Positions 32,345 through 42,337 of a stretch of DNA of 64,000 bases are shown here, piece after piece. The DNA is from Trematomus loennbergii (taxonomy: Eukaryota; Chordata; Actinopteri; Perciformes; Nototheniidae). The notes beneath the pieces were generated by a model. That model did not search any database and was not told the origin of the DNA. It saw nothing but the letters and a program-made list of their open reading frames with translations. The stretch covers positions 242,841 to 306,840 of the forward strand of contig JAAOOA010000478.1 of NCBI GenBank assembly GCA_012861695.1. The letters are read 5' to 3'. How positions within the stretch are numbered: position 1 is the stretch's first letter; each line of letters opens with the position of its first letter. A program made the position numbers and the translations under genes.

Positions 32345-35300
32345 CTAATAAAGCTGTAGCCGACGTTTAGATGAATGGAACCTCCTCAGCAACATGTCTT
32401 TCCACTCATTCTTGCATTTTTTTGTCAGGTCCTTCTCGAAACCAAGTTGGATTAAATTTGCTTTCCGAGTGTGAGACATGCTTCTTCGGTGCTCACTGAA
32501 AACGTTTTTCAGTGTGGAAAAAGAGTTCTCACATAAAGCTGTCGAAGCTCCAAAGGTAAGTGAAACCTTAAATGCGGTGAGAACACTTGGCATTGCCTCA
32601 AGCGTCGTGTGGAGATGACCAAGTACGTTTTTCAATGTCCATTTCCCATCCTCTGGTGGTGTGAAGCTGTCCACGTGTTTCAGAATCAGCTTTTTGGCCA
32701 CAATGAACTCAGCATCAACGAGCGTGGTTCCAGTCAGTTTAAGCAAAGGTTCCACTTTTTCGGGCTCCAGGAAGAAGCTGCTTTCCGGGTTGAGTGAAGC
32801 AATAGCCTCCATGAATGCGCTGTTTCGCTCTCCAAAGCGGCGCGCAATTTCTCCCGTAACTGCATCAATGCAGCTGTAAAACAGCCGCCGTTGCTCTGTC
32901 ATCTGGTGGTTTTCTTGTGTTCCCACTCCCACTGTCTCTTCAACAACATAATCCTCCAAAGTTGTGTTAAGAGTTCGCCTTCTCTTGGTGGGACCGGGAT
33001 GGATAGTATCATCCTCTCTCTCCTGTGCGCACTCACTCCACATCTCCGTGAACACCTTTTCGGTGCGCAGGGCCTCAACACACTCTTTGGCAGTGTTGAC
33101 AAGCTGTACTGCCGTTTGAAGGTCCATTTCCTCCGACTGCATCATCCTGTTAGCTGGCTCAAGCAGGGACAATATCTTGCATATTATCTGGGTGTGGAAT
33201 TTAAAGCTTGGCTTTAAAATTCTGCTCAGCAAGCCTGCTGCCTCCATCCTCAAGTCAGCTGGAAATGATGCAGAGTGTTCAACATGTCGGAGTAGTTCAA
33301 CTATATCCTGAAAAGATTTCAGAATAATCTGAACAGTGGCCAGGTGCCCTGTCCAGCGCTGTTCGAGTAAACGCTTCAGCGTGTTTCCCTGGTAATGTGC
33401 AGCAACGGTGGGCTTTCGTGTGAACTTGTAGAGGACATTACAGATGTTGAATAAATCCTCGATGGCTCTCTCACCGGACATGGCGTGAACAACGACCAAG
33501 TGCAGCTGGTGGTTGAAGCAGTGCACATATGGGATTTCTCTGCCCAGTTCATCTTGAAGGAGTCTTTGAACCCCACCGTGTCTCCCCGACATAAGACTTG
33601 CCCCATCGTATACCTGGCTGAGAATTTTGTCTGTGCTCAGGCCAACTTTGCGTATTTCATCAATGAGTGTCTGTTACCCCTTTCACACCAAGGCTTTTCC
33701 CGTTCTAGCTCCGTGCTAGAGCTTTTCTGGTTCAGAACCGGTTCTTCGTTCAGCTCCCGCTCTGTTCACACCGCTCAGAGCCCGACTGGTGCTGCCGCTG
33801 CTGCGTCATGACGTCACCGTTTACGTCGCTGATTTTCTCCCCAACGGCGCTAACTACAACAACAACGCCCCCCGTTGCTGCGTCGGGTCGATGATCGTGT
33901 TGCTTTTAATCATACGAAGCCAGATTAAATTAAATAACGACTTCTCCAACCTTATACTTTTCTCCAGAGTGCCGTGGTTCATTGTTTATTAATGTGTTTC
34001 AGCGGCATTTACGACCGCTGCAGTGCTGGCTGCTCTTCACGGGAGTTTATTCTCCCGTTAGCTCCGGGTTAGCTCACACGGCTCTAAAGTATTCACTGTC
34101 TGACTGTCACACAAGCAGCTGATACATATCCCCAGTTCCCCTTAAGTGAATGTGTGTCAGTCTGAATTGACGCTGTTTGGTGTCAGTCTGAATTGACGCT
34201 GTTTGGCATCACAACGCTGTTATGAAAGTTTCTCTGGTATAACATGGGTGATGTTAGCATAGCAACCGAAGCTAAACTGACTACTTGCTAAGCCGTTTTC
34301 TACAGGCACTTTTTACCGGCGTATTTTTCATTATGATTCTACTTGTGATAGTCGGACATGACAACCTGTGCAGCCCATGTATTGATTCCATCCGATAGCT
34401 GCTATAATAACAAACAAAACGTCTGCCTGCTCTCCACAATGATCAATAACAGCGAACGGATGGTCAAAGTAAGGTACAAATAAACAGAATCACAAGAAGC
34501 CTGGTTAGTGTTGCCTGACTTTATAAAGCGTGTTTTTTTTATTATAAGTGTGTGGTTGCGTTCTAGTCACTTTGCTCAGCACTACTGCTTGTTACAACTT
34601 GTATTTGCCGTACTCGCCTTAAGTGTTAGCTCAGGTTAATCTCGCCCCCCTCCGACGTAAGCGTGACGTATGCGGTTCTTGCTTCTAGACGGACAACTCC
34701 GGATTCCGGAGCTTAGAGGCTGCTCCGCTGCGGTGTGAACAGGAAAACCCGGTGCTTTTCAAGCTCCAGCTCCGAACCGGCCCTGAAACACCGTTGGTGT
34801 GAATGGGGTATGTGTGAGGGTTTTTGCATCACCTGCAACTGCTGTGGCGATTGTCAAGAGCCTTTCTTTTATTACATAGTTCTCATCAACAAAACGCAGT
34901 ACAATTGAAATGTTTTCACAGCCTGTTGGGTCTCGGGTTCCATCCATTTTGACAGTGTAAAAGGAGTCGCCTATTTCCTCAACAATATGCTCCGTTACAA
35001 CTTTGCTCATCAGGTCAATTATGTCGTTTTGTATATCATGGCTTATGTAGGTAGCATTTTTGGGAATGGTGGGGGCAATTTTCGCGAGTTCTGGGTCCTT
35101 TTCGATGGTATACTCAAACAATGACAAAAATAACCCACTGCCAGACTTGGACATACACTCTAAAGAGTCGTGGTCACCTCGGAAAGGAAGATTGCTGGTA
35201 GAGAGAAAAGTCACAATGTCAATAATGGAGCCCACGTAATATCTGTTACGAGCCAGCTGATCTTTGTTGACAAGAGTTGTGATTTCCTGACCAGTCTCGA

Positions 35301-35863
35301 TGCGCATTTGTTTTTCTCTCCACAATTTCTCACACACTAAATGTTCCTTGGAAGAGCTGTGTTTGCTAAGACCCTGCCCTTTTGTAAGGCATGCTTCCAG
35401 TCTTTGAAGCCTTTTACGGTGAACGATGCGTCATGATGATGAGCCTTAAACTTTCTGCATGGGAAACAGTACGAGCATCGCCTTTCACGGAGTATTCAAG
35501 CCAGGGTCGGTTTTAGTACCATGAGCTGGCAAAACTACGTTTTTTCCCGGAGAACAGCCGAGATGGAAAACTATCCAGGACTACCTGTTTTGGTGTATCC
35601 ACGCCAAGGTCCTCTGGAACTAGAAAACGAAAATCTCCAAGATCACGAGCGTTTAGAATGGGAGCTGGGCCTGGGCTGCTTAAGGATGAACTGCTGCTGC
35701 CCTGCTCCGAAGAGGCTGCGTCTGACAACGTTGACTCGGGTCCTGGTGGAGGAGAAGGTAGAATAGATGGCGGGGGACACGTCAAGTTGCCAGAATCTGG
35801 TGCTGAGTTGCCACAATCCTTTTTTGAGCTCTTATTGTTCGTGAACCACTTCCTAATATCCAT
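32345..35863 (-). pseudogene. ZMYM1-like hAT transposase, interrupted and frameshifted
   Basis: The N-terminal part (35513-35863) starts MDIRKWFTN and includes PSRLFSGKKRSFASSWY, then a stop and frame breaks across the TTF-type zinc finger (CFPCRKF near 35450, SKHSSSKEHL near 35360). A DUF4371-like block follows (34813-35337: DSLECMSKSGSG.., DGTRDPTGCENIS). The catalytic and C-terminal part (32345-33670) includes VYDGASLMSG, HCFNHQLHLVVVHA and the hAT dimerisation motif ALCENSFSTLKNVF. These proteins cut and join hAT ends in the nucleus. A 1136-bp element (33675-34810) interrupts it. The N-terminal lesions make this copy dead. Confidence 0.85.
33675..34810. mobile_element. 1136-bp inverted-repeat element inside the hAT transposase
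   Basis: The ends are tacccctttcacaccaa and ttggtgtgaatggggta. A 3-bp duplication tgt (33672-33674, 34811-34813) flanks it. Removing the element plus one triplet leaves the transposase frame continuous. No coding content; a short gtcagtctgaattgacgctg doublet lies at about 34156-34205. Confidence 0.88.
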
Positions 35864-35899
35864 TGTTGCCGATACATATAAAAAAGGATAATAGCCAAA

Positions 35900-36260
35900 C
35901 TAACCGCCAGAGTAAACTGACAGGCTGCTGTGACGCGTCTCACACACACACGAATCAACCCCGCGAAAAACCAGTCTCGCGCAGAGATTCATTCAGAATT
36001 TCATAGCAAATAAAAAAATGATATTATACTAATGTTTCAACATAGTTTAATACAAAAATAAATGTTATGACAAAGCCCTACAAATAACAACAATAAACAT
36101 AATAATACAAAAATGTAAAAAAAAAATTATATAATAAAAATTTTAATCAACCCTAATTTCTCATGGCGGTATGCACCTTAAAGTTGTTTGAAATCCGCCA
36201 AAAAACCGAAAGAAGAAGAAGCCGACTCCGTCTACTTTCGAGGCGCAGCTCGTCTCAAAC
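35900..36260. other. Unassigned, AT-rich
   Basis: No gene. The expected outer end of the hAT element was not identified here. Confidence 0.3.
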
Positions 36261-36272
36261 AAGTTGTTTGCA

Positions 36273-36532
36273 ATCCGAAGAAGAAGAAGAAGAAGAAGAA
36301 GAAGAAGAAGAAGAAGAAGAGAAGAAGAAAGAAGAAGAAGAAGAAGAAGAAGAAGAAGAAGAAGAAGAAGAAGAAGAAGAAGAGAAGAAGAAGAAGAAGA
36401 AGAAGAAGAAGAAGAAGAAGAAGAAGAAGAAGAAAGAAGAAGAAGAAGAAAGAAGAAGAAGAAGAAGAAGAAGAAGAAGAAGAAGAAGAAGAAGAAGAAG
36501 AAGAAGAGAAGAAGAAGAAGAAGAAGAAGATT
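36273..36532. repeat. Long (GAA)n/(TTC)n microsatellite
   Basis: About 260 bp of GAA with a few interruptions (gaga, gaaa). All long open frames over it (Glu, Lys, Arg, Ser or Leu/Phe runs) are artefacts. It abuts the 3' end of the LINE. Confidence 0.97.
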
Positions 36533-36842
36533 TTTGATTTTTAAAACAAATTTTATTTACATTTGTTTTAACCATACACCAGGACAAACCTAATACATTA
36601 CACAATCAAATAAATAACCAGATTTTCATGACTACCAAACAAACATCATCTGAAAAGCGTTTTACCCATTTAAAAAAAACATCCTCTTTTACACTCTTTA
36701 AAAACAAAGACTACACCTATCCTTCAAAACTTCAATATTAGAGAGTCATTCTCCCCCAGTGAGCACAGAACCTGCCCAACAGCCCACACATCCAGAAACC
36801 CCTGCAGATGATTGATCAGCGTATAATACGCATGTTCCACCC

Positions 36843-39228
36843 TCAACGCGCTGCCACCAGCCCCCTCAGACAGAGCACTGCATCCGTCCATCCCACTCCA
36901 GCAAGTTGGTTCTTCCTACTTTTCCAGATTGCTAATTTTGCATTAGCAAACAAGACATTTATCAGTAGTAGGGTTTTCTTCTTCTTCAGGATGTATTTGG
37001 GGCCATAGACAAAAAGTGGTATGGAGAAAACCTCCCCGAACCCTTCCACCCACTCCTGTAACATTTTTTTAAGACCAGCTAATCGGGGACAGGACACCAC
37101 TAAATGCTCCAGTGTTTTCTGCCATAAAACAGAACGGACAGCCCCCCCTTGTGCCCGGGTCAAAATGAGCTCTGTATTTATTTGTGGCTATTGCACCATG
37201 TATAATTCTCCATTGGATGTCTGCCATCCGTTTCTCAACTGGAGCTTTATACAGGATCCGCCAGCTGCCCTGAGGGGAAGAGCCCAAGCCAACACATCCG
37301 TCCACTTCGACTCTCTGACGCCTGCGAGCGAGCTGAGGCTAAGCACCTTTACGCAGCTAAGGTATAGCTTCTTCCCATTGCAGGAGCTGAACTTTCCAGG
37401 TGTTAGAGTCCCAGTGATAGCAGGAGACCATCCTCCTCTCTCCATTCCCCCCCGCAGGACCCACACTCAGGGCAGGAAAGGCATACTCATGTCCCTTTCT
37501 CCACTGGTCAGCCAGATCTGCATCCAGAGCAAAAGTCCGGTGCGATGGCGACAGCGACTGCCACACCTCATCTACCAAAGTCTCCAGAACTCGGGTTGAT
37601 CGAATGCCCGTCACCTCAGCCAGTTTTTTCTGTGGAGACCCCCGTCAAATGGCCAAGTTTTACCACTCCGCTTCAATGAACGCGTTCTTTAGGGTGGCTG
37701 AAGAGAAAAAAGTTCCTGAAAGAAAACCAGTGTCAAACAGTGGCTCCTCAAACAGCCACATCCCAGGCTGGGGTCAGGTGGTCTGGTAAAACTCAGAATC
37801 TTCCAGGCATTGATGACTGAGCAGTAAAAAGGTGTAAGTCCAGTTATCTTGTACGCAGGGGCCTTCAGCAGAAACAAATGTTTATCAAAACCAAAGCCCC
37901 CTGCCCTCCAGAGCAACAGCCGGCCATAGCCAACCAGCAGGGAGAGGCACCATACAGCAGCCGCTGAGCTGCCTGCAGTCTAAAAGCAGCAGTCCTTGCC
38001 GTAATGTCCACGAGGCCCTGCCCCCCTCCACCACAGGCAGGTACAGGACCGATGCTGGCACCCAGTGATGACCCGACCAGAAGAAATCCACGAGGAGCCG
38101 CTGCAGTTGTTTCATGAGGCCCGGCGGTGGGGTCAACACCTGGAGTCGGTGCCACAGAGACGAGGCAACCAGATTGTTGGCGACAAGAACTCTTCCCCTG
38201 TAGGACAGCTGGGGTAGCAGCCATCTCCATTTGGCTAATTTTGCTTGCACCTTTCCCAGCAATCCCTCCCAGTTCTGTGCCACCATGTCCTCAGACCCCA
38301 ACCAAACTCCCAGGACCTTTAAACCCTTGTTTCCCCAGCTGAGGTTACCAGGAAGGCTGGGCCTATTTTCTACACTCCACTGACCTACCAAGACTGCCTC
38401 ACTCTTCTCCCAATTAACTTTGGCTGAAGCAGCCTTCCTATACAAAGCTAAACTGTCCTGTAGCTCCTGGATATCTCGCTGACCCTGGACAAAAACACTG
38501 ACATCATCAGCATAAGCTGATACAACCACCGGGGGGGCCTGAGCTGACTCTGGCAGACACAGGCCCGTCAACCTGTTTCTAAGTCTGCACAAAAGGGGCT
38601 CGATGGCAATACTGTATAATAGGCCTGAGATAGGACAGCCCTGCCTGATCCCCCTTTTAACTGGTACAGGTCTGCTCAGCCCTCCCCCCACCTTCACAAC
38701 ACAACATGCATCACTGTACAAACACTTTACCCAGGACAAAAAATGCTCCCCAACACCAAAAGCCTGCAATGTGGCAGCCAGAAAAGTGTGATCCACACGA
38801 TCAAACGCCTTCTCCTGGTCAATAGAAATAATACCAACATTTATATTATACAGTTTGCAAACATCAAAAGTGTCTCTCATCAAAAACAAATTGTCCACGA
38901 TTGATCTGCCAGGGATGCAATATGTCTGATCACTACCAATAAGAAGTTCGATAAAACACTTCAGTCTGTTAGCTAAAACCTTTGACAGTATCTTATAGTC
39001 CGTACATAAGAGAGCCACAGGTCTCCAATTCTTCAGCAAGGTTAAATCTCCTTTCTTAGGCAACAGTGAAATCACTGCACGCCTACAGGAAGCTGGAAGA
39101 GTCCCTTTCCCAAAGGACTCCATCAATACGTCCAACAAGTCCTGTCCTAAAATACTCCAAAAATGTTTAAAAAAGTCTGCAGGTAAACCGTCTATGCCCG
39201 GAGCCTTGCCGGAGGCCATCTGTGTCAC
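36843..39228 (-). pseudogene. Tx1-like LINE ORF2, reverse transcriptase and C-terminus
   Basis: The open part 37885-39228 begins MASGKAPGIDGLPADFF after a frame break and carries the RT motifs: LLPKKGDLTLLKNWRPVAL, SIDQEKAFDRVDH, RGIRQGCPISGLLYSI and the catalytic YADD at codons for residues 239-242 (38503-38514). The frame then changes near 38030 and 37920, and the C-terminal region continues in pieces (RIIHGAIATNKYRAHFDPG near 37200; CPRLAG and the AKLAIWKSRKNQ ending near 36900-37100). ORF2 copies the element RNA onto nicked target DNA. This copy is clearly decayed. Confidence 0.87.
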
Positions 39229-39236
39229 CGCAGAGG

Positions 39237-39809
39237 TCAGTTCCTCCAGCGTAATGTCAGAGCCCAGGGTGTCACTTTCGGCTGGACCAGCTGTGGAAGA
39301 CCCTGAAGAAGTTCATCAGCAGCTTCTACGTCACAACCTTCGGCTTTGAACAGGTCCGTGTAGAAGGACACTGCATGCCTCCTCATCTCAGCAGGTTCAG
39401 AGGTTACCTGTCCATCGGGGAGACGCAGACATACCATCTGCTTCCTTTGGCCCACAGACCTCTCCAGGTTGAAAAAAAAGGTGGTTGGTGCATCAATGTC
39501 TCTCATGGAAGTAAAACGGGCCCTGATCAGAGCTCCCTTGGCTTTCTCCTGAAGAAAACAGTTAAGCTGTTGTTGTTTTAAGAGGGACTGTTCTATATTT
39601 TGAGCAGACACACTCTCTAACTCTCTGATCTCCCTCTCTAACTGCTCTATAGCTCTCCTAATGTTGGCAGTGGAGTAGGCTGTATACTGTTGGCAGAACA
39701 CTCTAATCTGAGCCTTTCCTACCTCCCACCACTGACTCAGGGAGGGAAAAGACTCTTTCTTTGATTTCCAGTTGATCCAAAAAAAATTAAAATTCTCACA
39801 GAAAATCAA
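39237..39809 (-). pseudogene. Tx1-like LINE ORF2, linker between endonuclease and RT
   Basis: The piece includes SQWWEVGKAQIRVFCQQYT and LERSVGQRKQMVCLRLPDG, typical of the region before the RT domain in Tx1-like ORF2. It is separated by single-base frame changes from the endonuclease (about 39815) and from the RT (about 39285). Confidence 0.8.
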
Positions 39810-40663
39810 ATCTTGTAAAATTTAACATTAAACTGCCAGAACGATCTAGGTTTCTCTGTGTTGGATAAAACCAAATCTAAAGAAACTAGCTGATGATCTG
39901 TAAAACCAACAGGTTGGATGTGACAGCTCACTGCACGAGTAATAAAAGAAGCAGACATGTAAAATCTGTCTAGCCTGGCTGCACTGACGCCCCCATCTAG
40001 CATTCTCATCCAGGTGTATTGTTTAACAGAGGGGTGTTTCATCCTCCACACATCCACTAAGTCAGCCTCTCTTATCACCTGTGACAGTAAAAGGGACGAC
40101 TGAGGATGCGGCTCCCGTCCTATTCTGTCTAAAGTGACATTAGTGCAAACGTTCCAGTCCCCCCCCAGTATAACACACTCCCCCTGTACACTAGTGTCTA
40201 GCTTGTCTTTTAGTAACTGAAACACAGATACACGTGCAGGGCCCTGATTGGGTGCATACACATTAATAAAAGTGAAAATGAACTCTAACAGTTCCACTTT
40301 CACCATCAAGGCTCTACCCGCCACTATCTCTGTGCTGGATAGAATCTTAACATTTAGAGAGGGGGAGAAAAAAACAGCTACTCCAGCACTAAGGTTTGAG
40401 CCATGACTGAGTACATACTGACCCCCCCACCACATCCCCCAGTCTGTCTCATTCAGGCTATCACTGTGCGTTTCCTGCAGAAATATCACATCTAATTTTT
40501 TCTGATTAAAGACCTCTAACACTAAAGCTCTTTTCTGTGCACTTCTACCCCCGTTCATGTTTAAAGAAGCAACCCTTAAAGCCTGCATTAGAGGAAGGAG
40601 ACAGAGAGAAAGAACAGACAGGTACACACAGCAGAGAGGAGACACCCAGTGTTGCATGATCAT
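39806..40663 (-). CDS. Tx1-like LINE ORF2, apurinic-type endonuclease part
   Basis: The piece carries all the APE-type endonuclease motifs in order: ASLNMNGG, FLQETHSD, NVYAPNQG, ILGGDWNV, ARLDRFYM and TDHQLVSLDL. This domain nicks the target DNA to prime reverse transcription and sets insertion specificity. The first ATG in frame is at 40663; the next in-frame Met before QALRVASLN is also plausible. It is open to a stop at 39806, caused by a one-base change relative to the continuing frame. Confidence 0.85.
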   Translation of the reverse strand: MIMQHWVSPLCCVYLSVLSLCLLPLMQALRVASLNMNGGRSAQKRALVLEVFNQKKLDVIFLQETHSDSLNETDWGMWWGGQYVLSHGSNLSAGVAVFFSPSLNVKILSSTEIVAGRALMVKVELLEFIFTFINVYAPNQGPARVSVFQLLKDKLDTSVQGECVILGGDWNVCTNVTLDRIGREPHPQSSLLLSQVIREADLVDVWRMKHPSVKQYTWMRMLDGGVSAARLDRFYMSASFITRAVSCHIQPVGFTDHQLVSLDLVLSNTEKPRSFWQFNVKFYKI

Positions 40664-40785
40664 GTTGACATTTTATTTAAACCTTTTCAGTTTCCTCCCT
40701 CTTTTGCTTTCTTTCGTACCTTTTTTCATAGCAGTTACATGCTTCCTGAGACGATAACGTTTCTTTTCATCCAGCAGGTCTAACC

Positions 40786-42101
40786 CTACAACTTTCTGAA
40801 GGTGCTCACTGTATGAAGAAACTTGTTAGTGTCAGGGAAAAAGTCTCTCACTTCCACTGCCTTGCCAAAAGACTCCTCTAAAAAGACATTAATCTCTTCC
40901 AAAGAATATATCTCTGCGTTCTGAGAGAGACTATCTGCAACTGAAACACAGTCAGAATCCCCCTCACCGTCTGTGTCCATCTCTGTCACCTCATTACTGT
41001 CTGCAGCCTGAGCCTGTTGAAGCTCTTTTTGCCGCCCAGAGCCAGACGGCAGCTCCTGCTGTGTGCCAACAGCCTCCACCTGCCCCACAGCCCCGGTCTT
41101 CACCTGTCCTGCTACATCATCTCCCACCAGTTTACCTGTTTCCACCTGTTTTCCTCTCACACTCACCACACTCTCTACATCCCCATTTCCTCTCTCACGA
41201 TATTCATCCCTACTTCATCCGCAGCCCCCGGGGCCACGGCGGGTGCAGCAGCAGCCCCCGCGACACCGGGTTCCGCGGCCGCGGACCCAGCTGCCCCAGG
41301 CTCGGCTGCTCCGGCGACCCCGGGCTCGGCGGCCCTAGCGGCCCCGGGCTCGGCCTCCCAGCGGCGCCGGGCCGGCTGCCCCGGCAACCCCGGGCTCGGC
41401 GGCCCCATCGGCCCGGGCTCGGCGGCCCCGGCTGCCCCAGCGACCCCGGGCTCGGCCTCCCCAGCGGCCCCGGGCCCGGCTGTCCCGGGCCCAGCTGCCC
41501 CGGGCTCAGCCGCACCCGGCGGAGCGGCGTGCCGTCTCTGTGGACATGCAACACGTTTATGACCCGACTCCCCACACTCAAAACACTTTACGTTCCCTGA
41601 GCTCGCATAAACCATATAAAAACCCTCTTCATGCCTCACCCGGAAGGACACATCTAGTGTCTGAGTGGGACAATTCAGAAACATGAAAACCTGTCTCCGC
41701 AGAGATTGTACATGTTTTAACTTTTCATCCTTACATCCCAGAGCAACACTGCGGAAATTACTGGCAAACTTACCGAAACGCTTCAGCTCCCGTTCCAGCG
41801 CCTCATTCGGGATGAACGGAGGAACGCCAGACACAGTGATCCGCGTAGACGGTGTCGCCAGCGGTGAAACTTGAATAAATTCCTCGTTTAACATTAATCC
41901 GCTCTCGATAAGTTCCGTCACATATTTCTGGTCTTTCAAAAAGACCACGACCGCTTTGTTCATGCGGGAAGCATAGGAGATGTTTACATGACCCACCTGA
42001 TCCCCCACAGCCAGCAACACCTGCTCCACTGTGCTTGCGGCCTGAGCCACCAACCGCACTCCGTGTCTCAGAGACACCGGCGGCGCCCCGAAGGACGCCA
42101 T
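40786..42101 (-). pseudogene. Tx1-like LINE ORF1 (CCHC protein), one frameshift
   Basis: Starts at ATG 42101 (MASFGAPPVSLRHG). An RRM-like N-terminal half is followed by a CCHC knuckle CFECGESGHKRVACP, then a roughly 120-residue Ala/Pro/Gly/Glu-rich tail with recurring AEPGAAG-like units encoded by very GC-rich DNA. The frame stops at 41175; the acidic C-terminal part (EMDTDGEGDSDCVSV, LEEINVFLEESFGKAVEVRD) continues in another frame to 40786, so one small indel near 41195 splits it. ORF1 coats the element RNA. Confidence 0.8.
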
Positions 42102-42268
42102 CCCCGCCTCGAGGCACGGAAAAACACTAACGAAAAAGTATTAACCGTACTCGCAAAGAGTACAAATATCCCAACGAAAGATCATACAGTTAAAGAAACG
42201 ATAGAAACAGAAACAAACGAAACAAAAGTGAAAATCCCTCTTCCCTCTTCAAACACACCTCCACCACA

Positions 42269-42307
42269 GAAGAAGAAGAAGAAGAAGAAGAAGAAGAAGA
42301 AGAAGAA
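42269..42307. repeat. Short (GAA)n at the LINE 5' side
   Basis: 39 bp of GAA, the other half of the microsatellite interrupted by the LINE. It lies 30 bp from the nudt17 exon 4 donor. Confidence 0.9.
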
Positions 42308-42337
42308 TCAAATCATGTTCATAAAGAGATGACTCAC

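Larger units (their letters stand above)
36533..42268 (-). mobile_element. Tx1-clade LINE, nearly full length, between GAA repeats
   Basis: Minus-strand order: 5' region (42102-42268), ORF1, ORF2 with an APE endonuclease then reverse transcriptase, and a 3' end rich in AAAT that meets the TTC array. Tx1-like elements are L1-group LINEs, some with fixed target sites. A matching GAA/TTC array lies at the other end (42269-42307). Several frameshifts make it inactive. Confidence 0.88.

Noticed and set aside
31371..36000. Exact ends of the ZMYM1-like hAT element
   Set aside because: A cagacccggcggc start near 31371 looks possible, but I found no inverted partner or 8-bp duplication near 35.9-36.2 kb.
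36163..36605. Long open frames of Glu, Lys, Arg, Ser or Leu/Phe runs
   Set aside because: They are readings of the GAA microsatellite in six frames.
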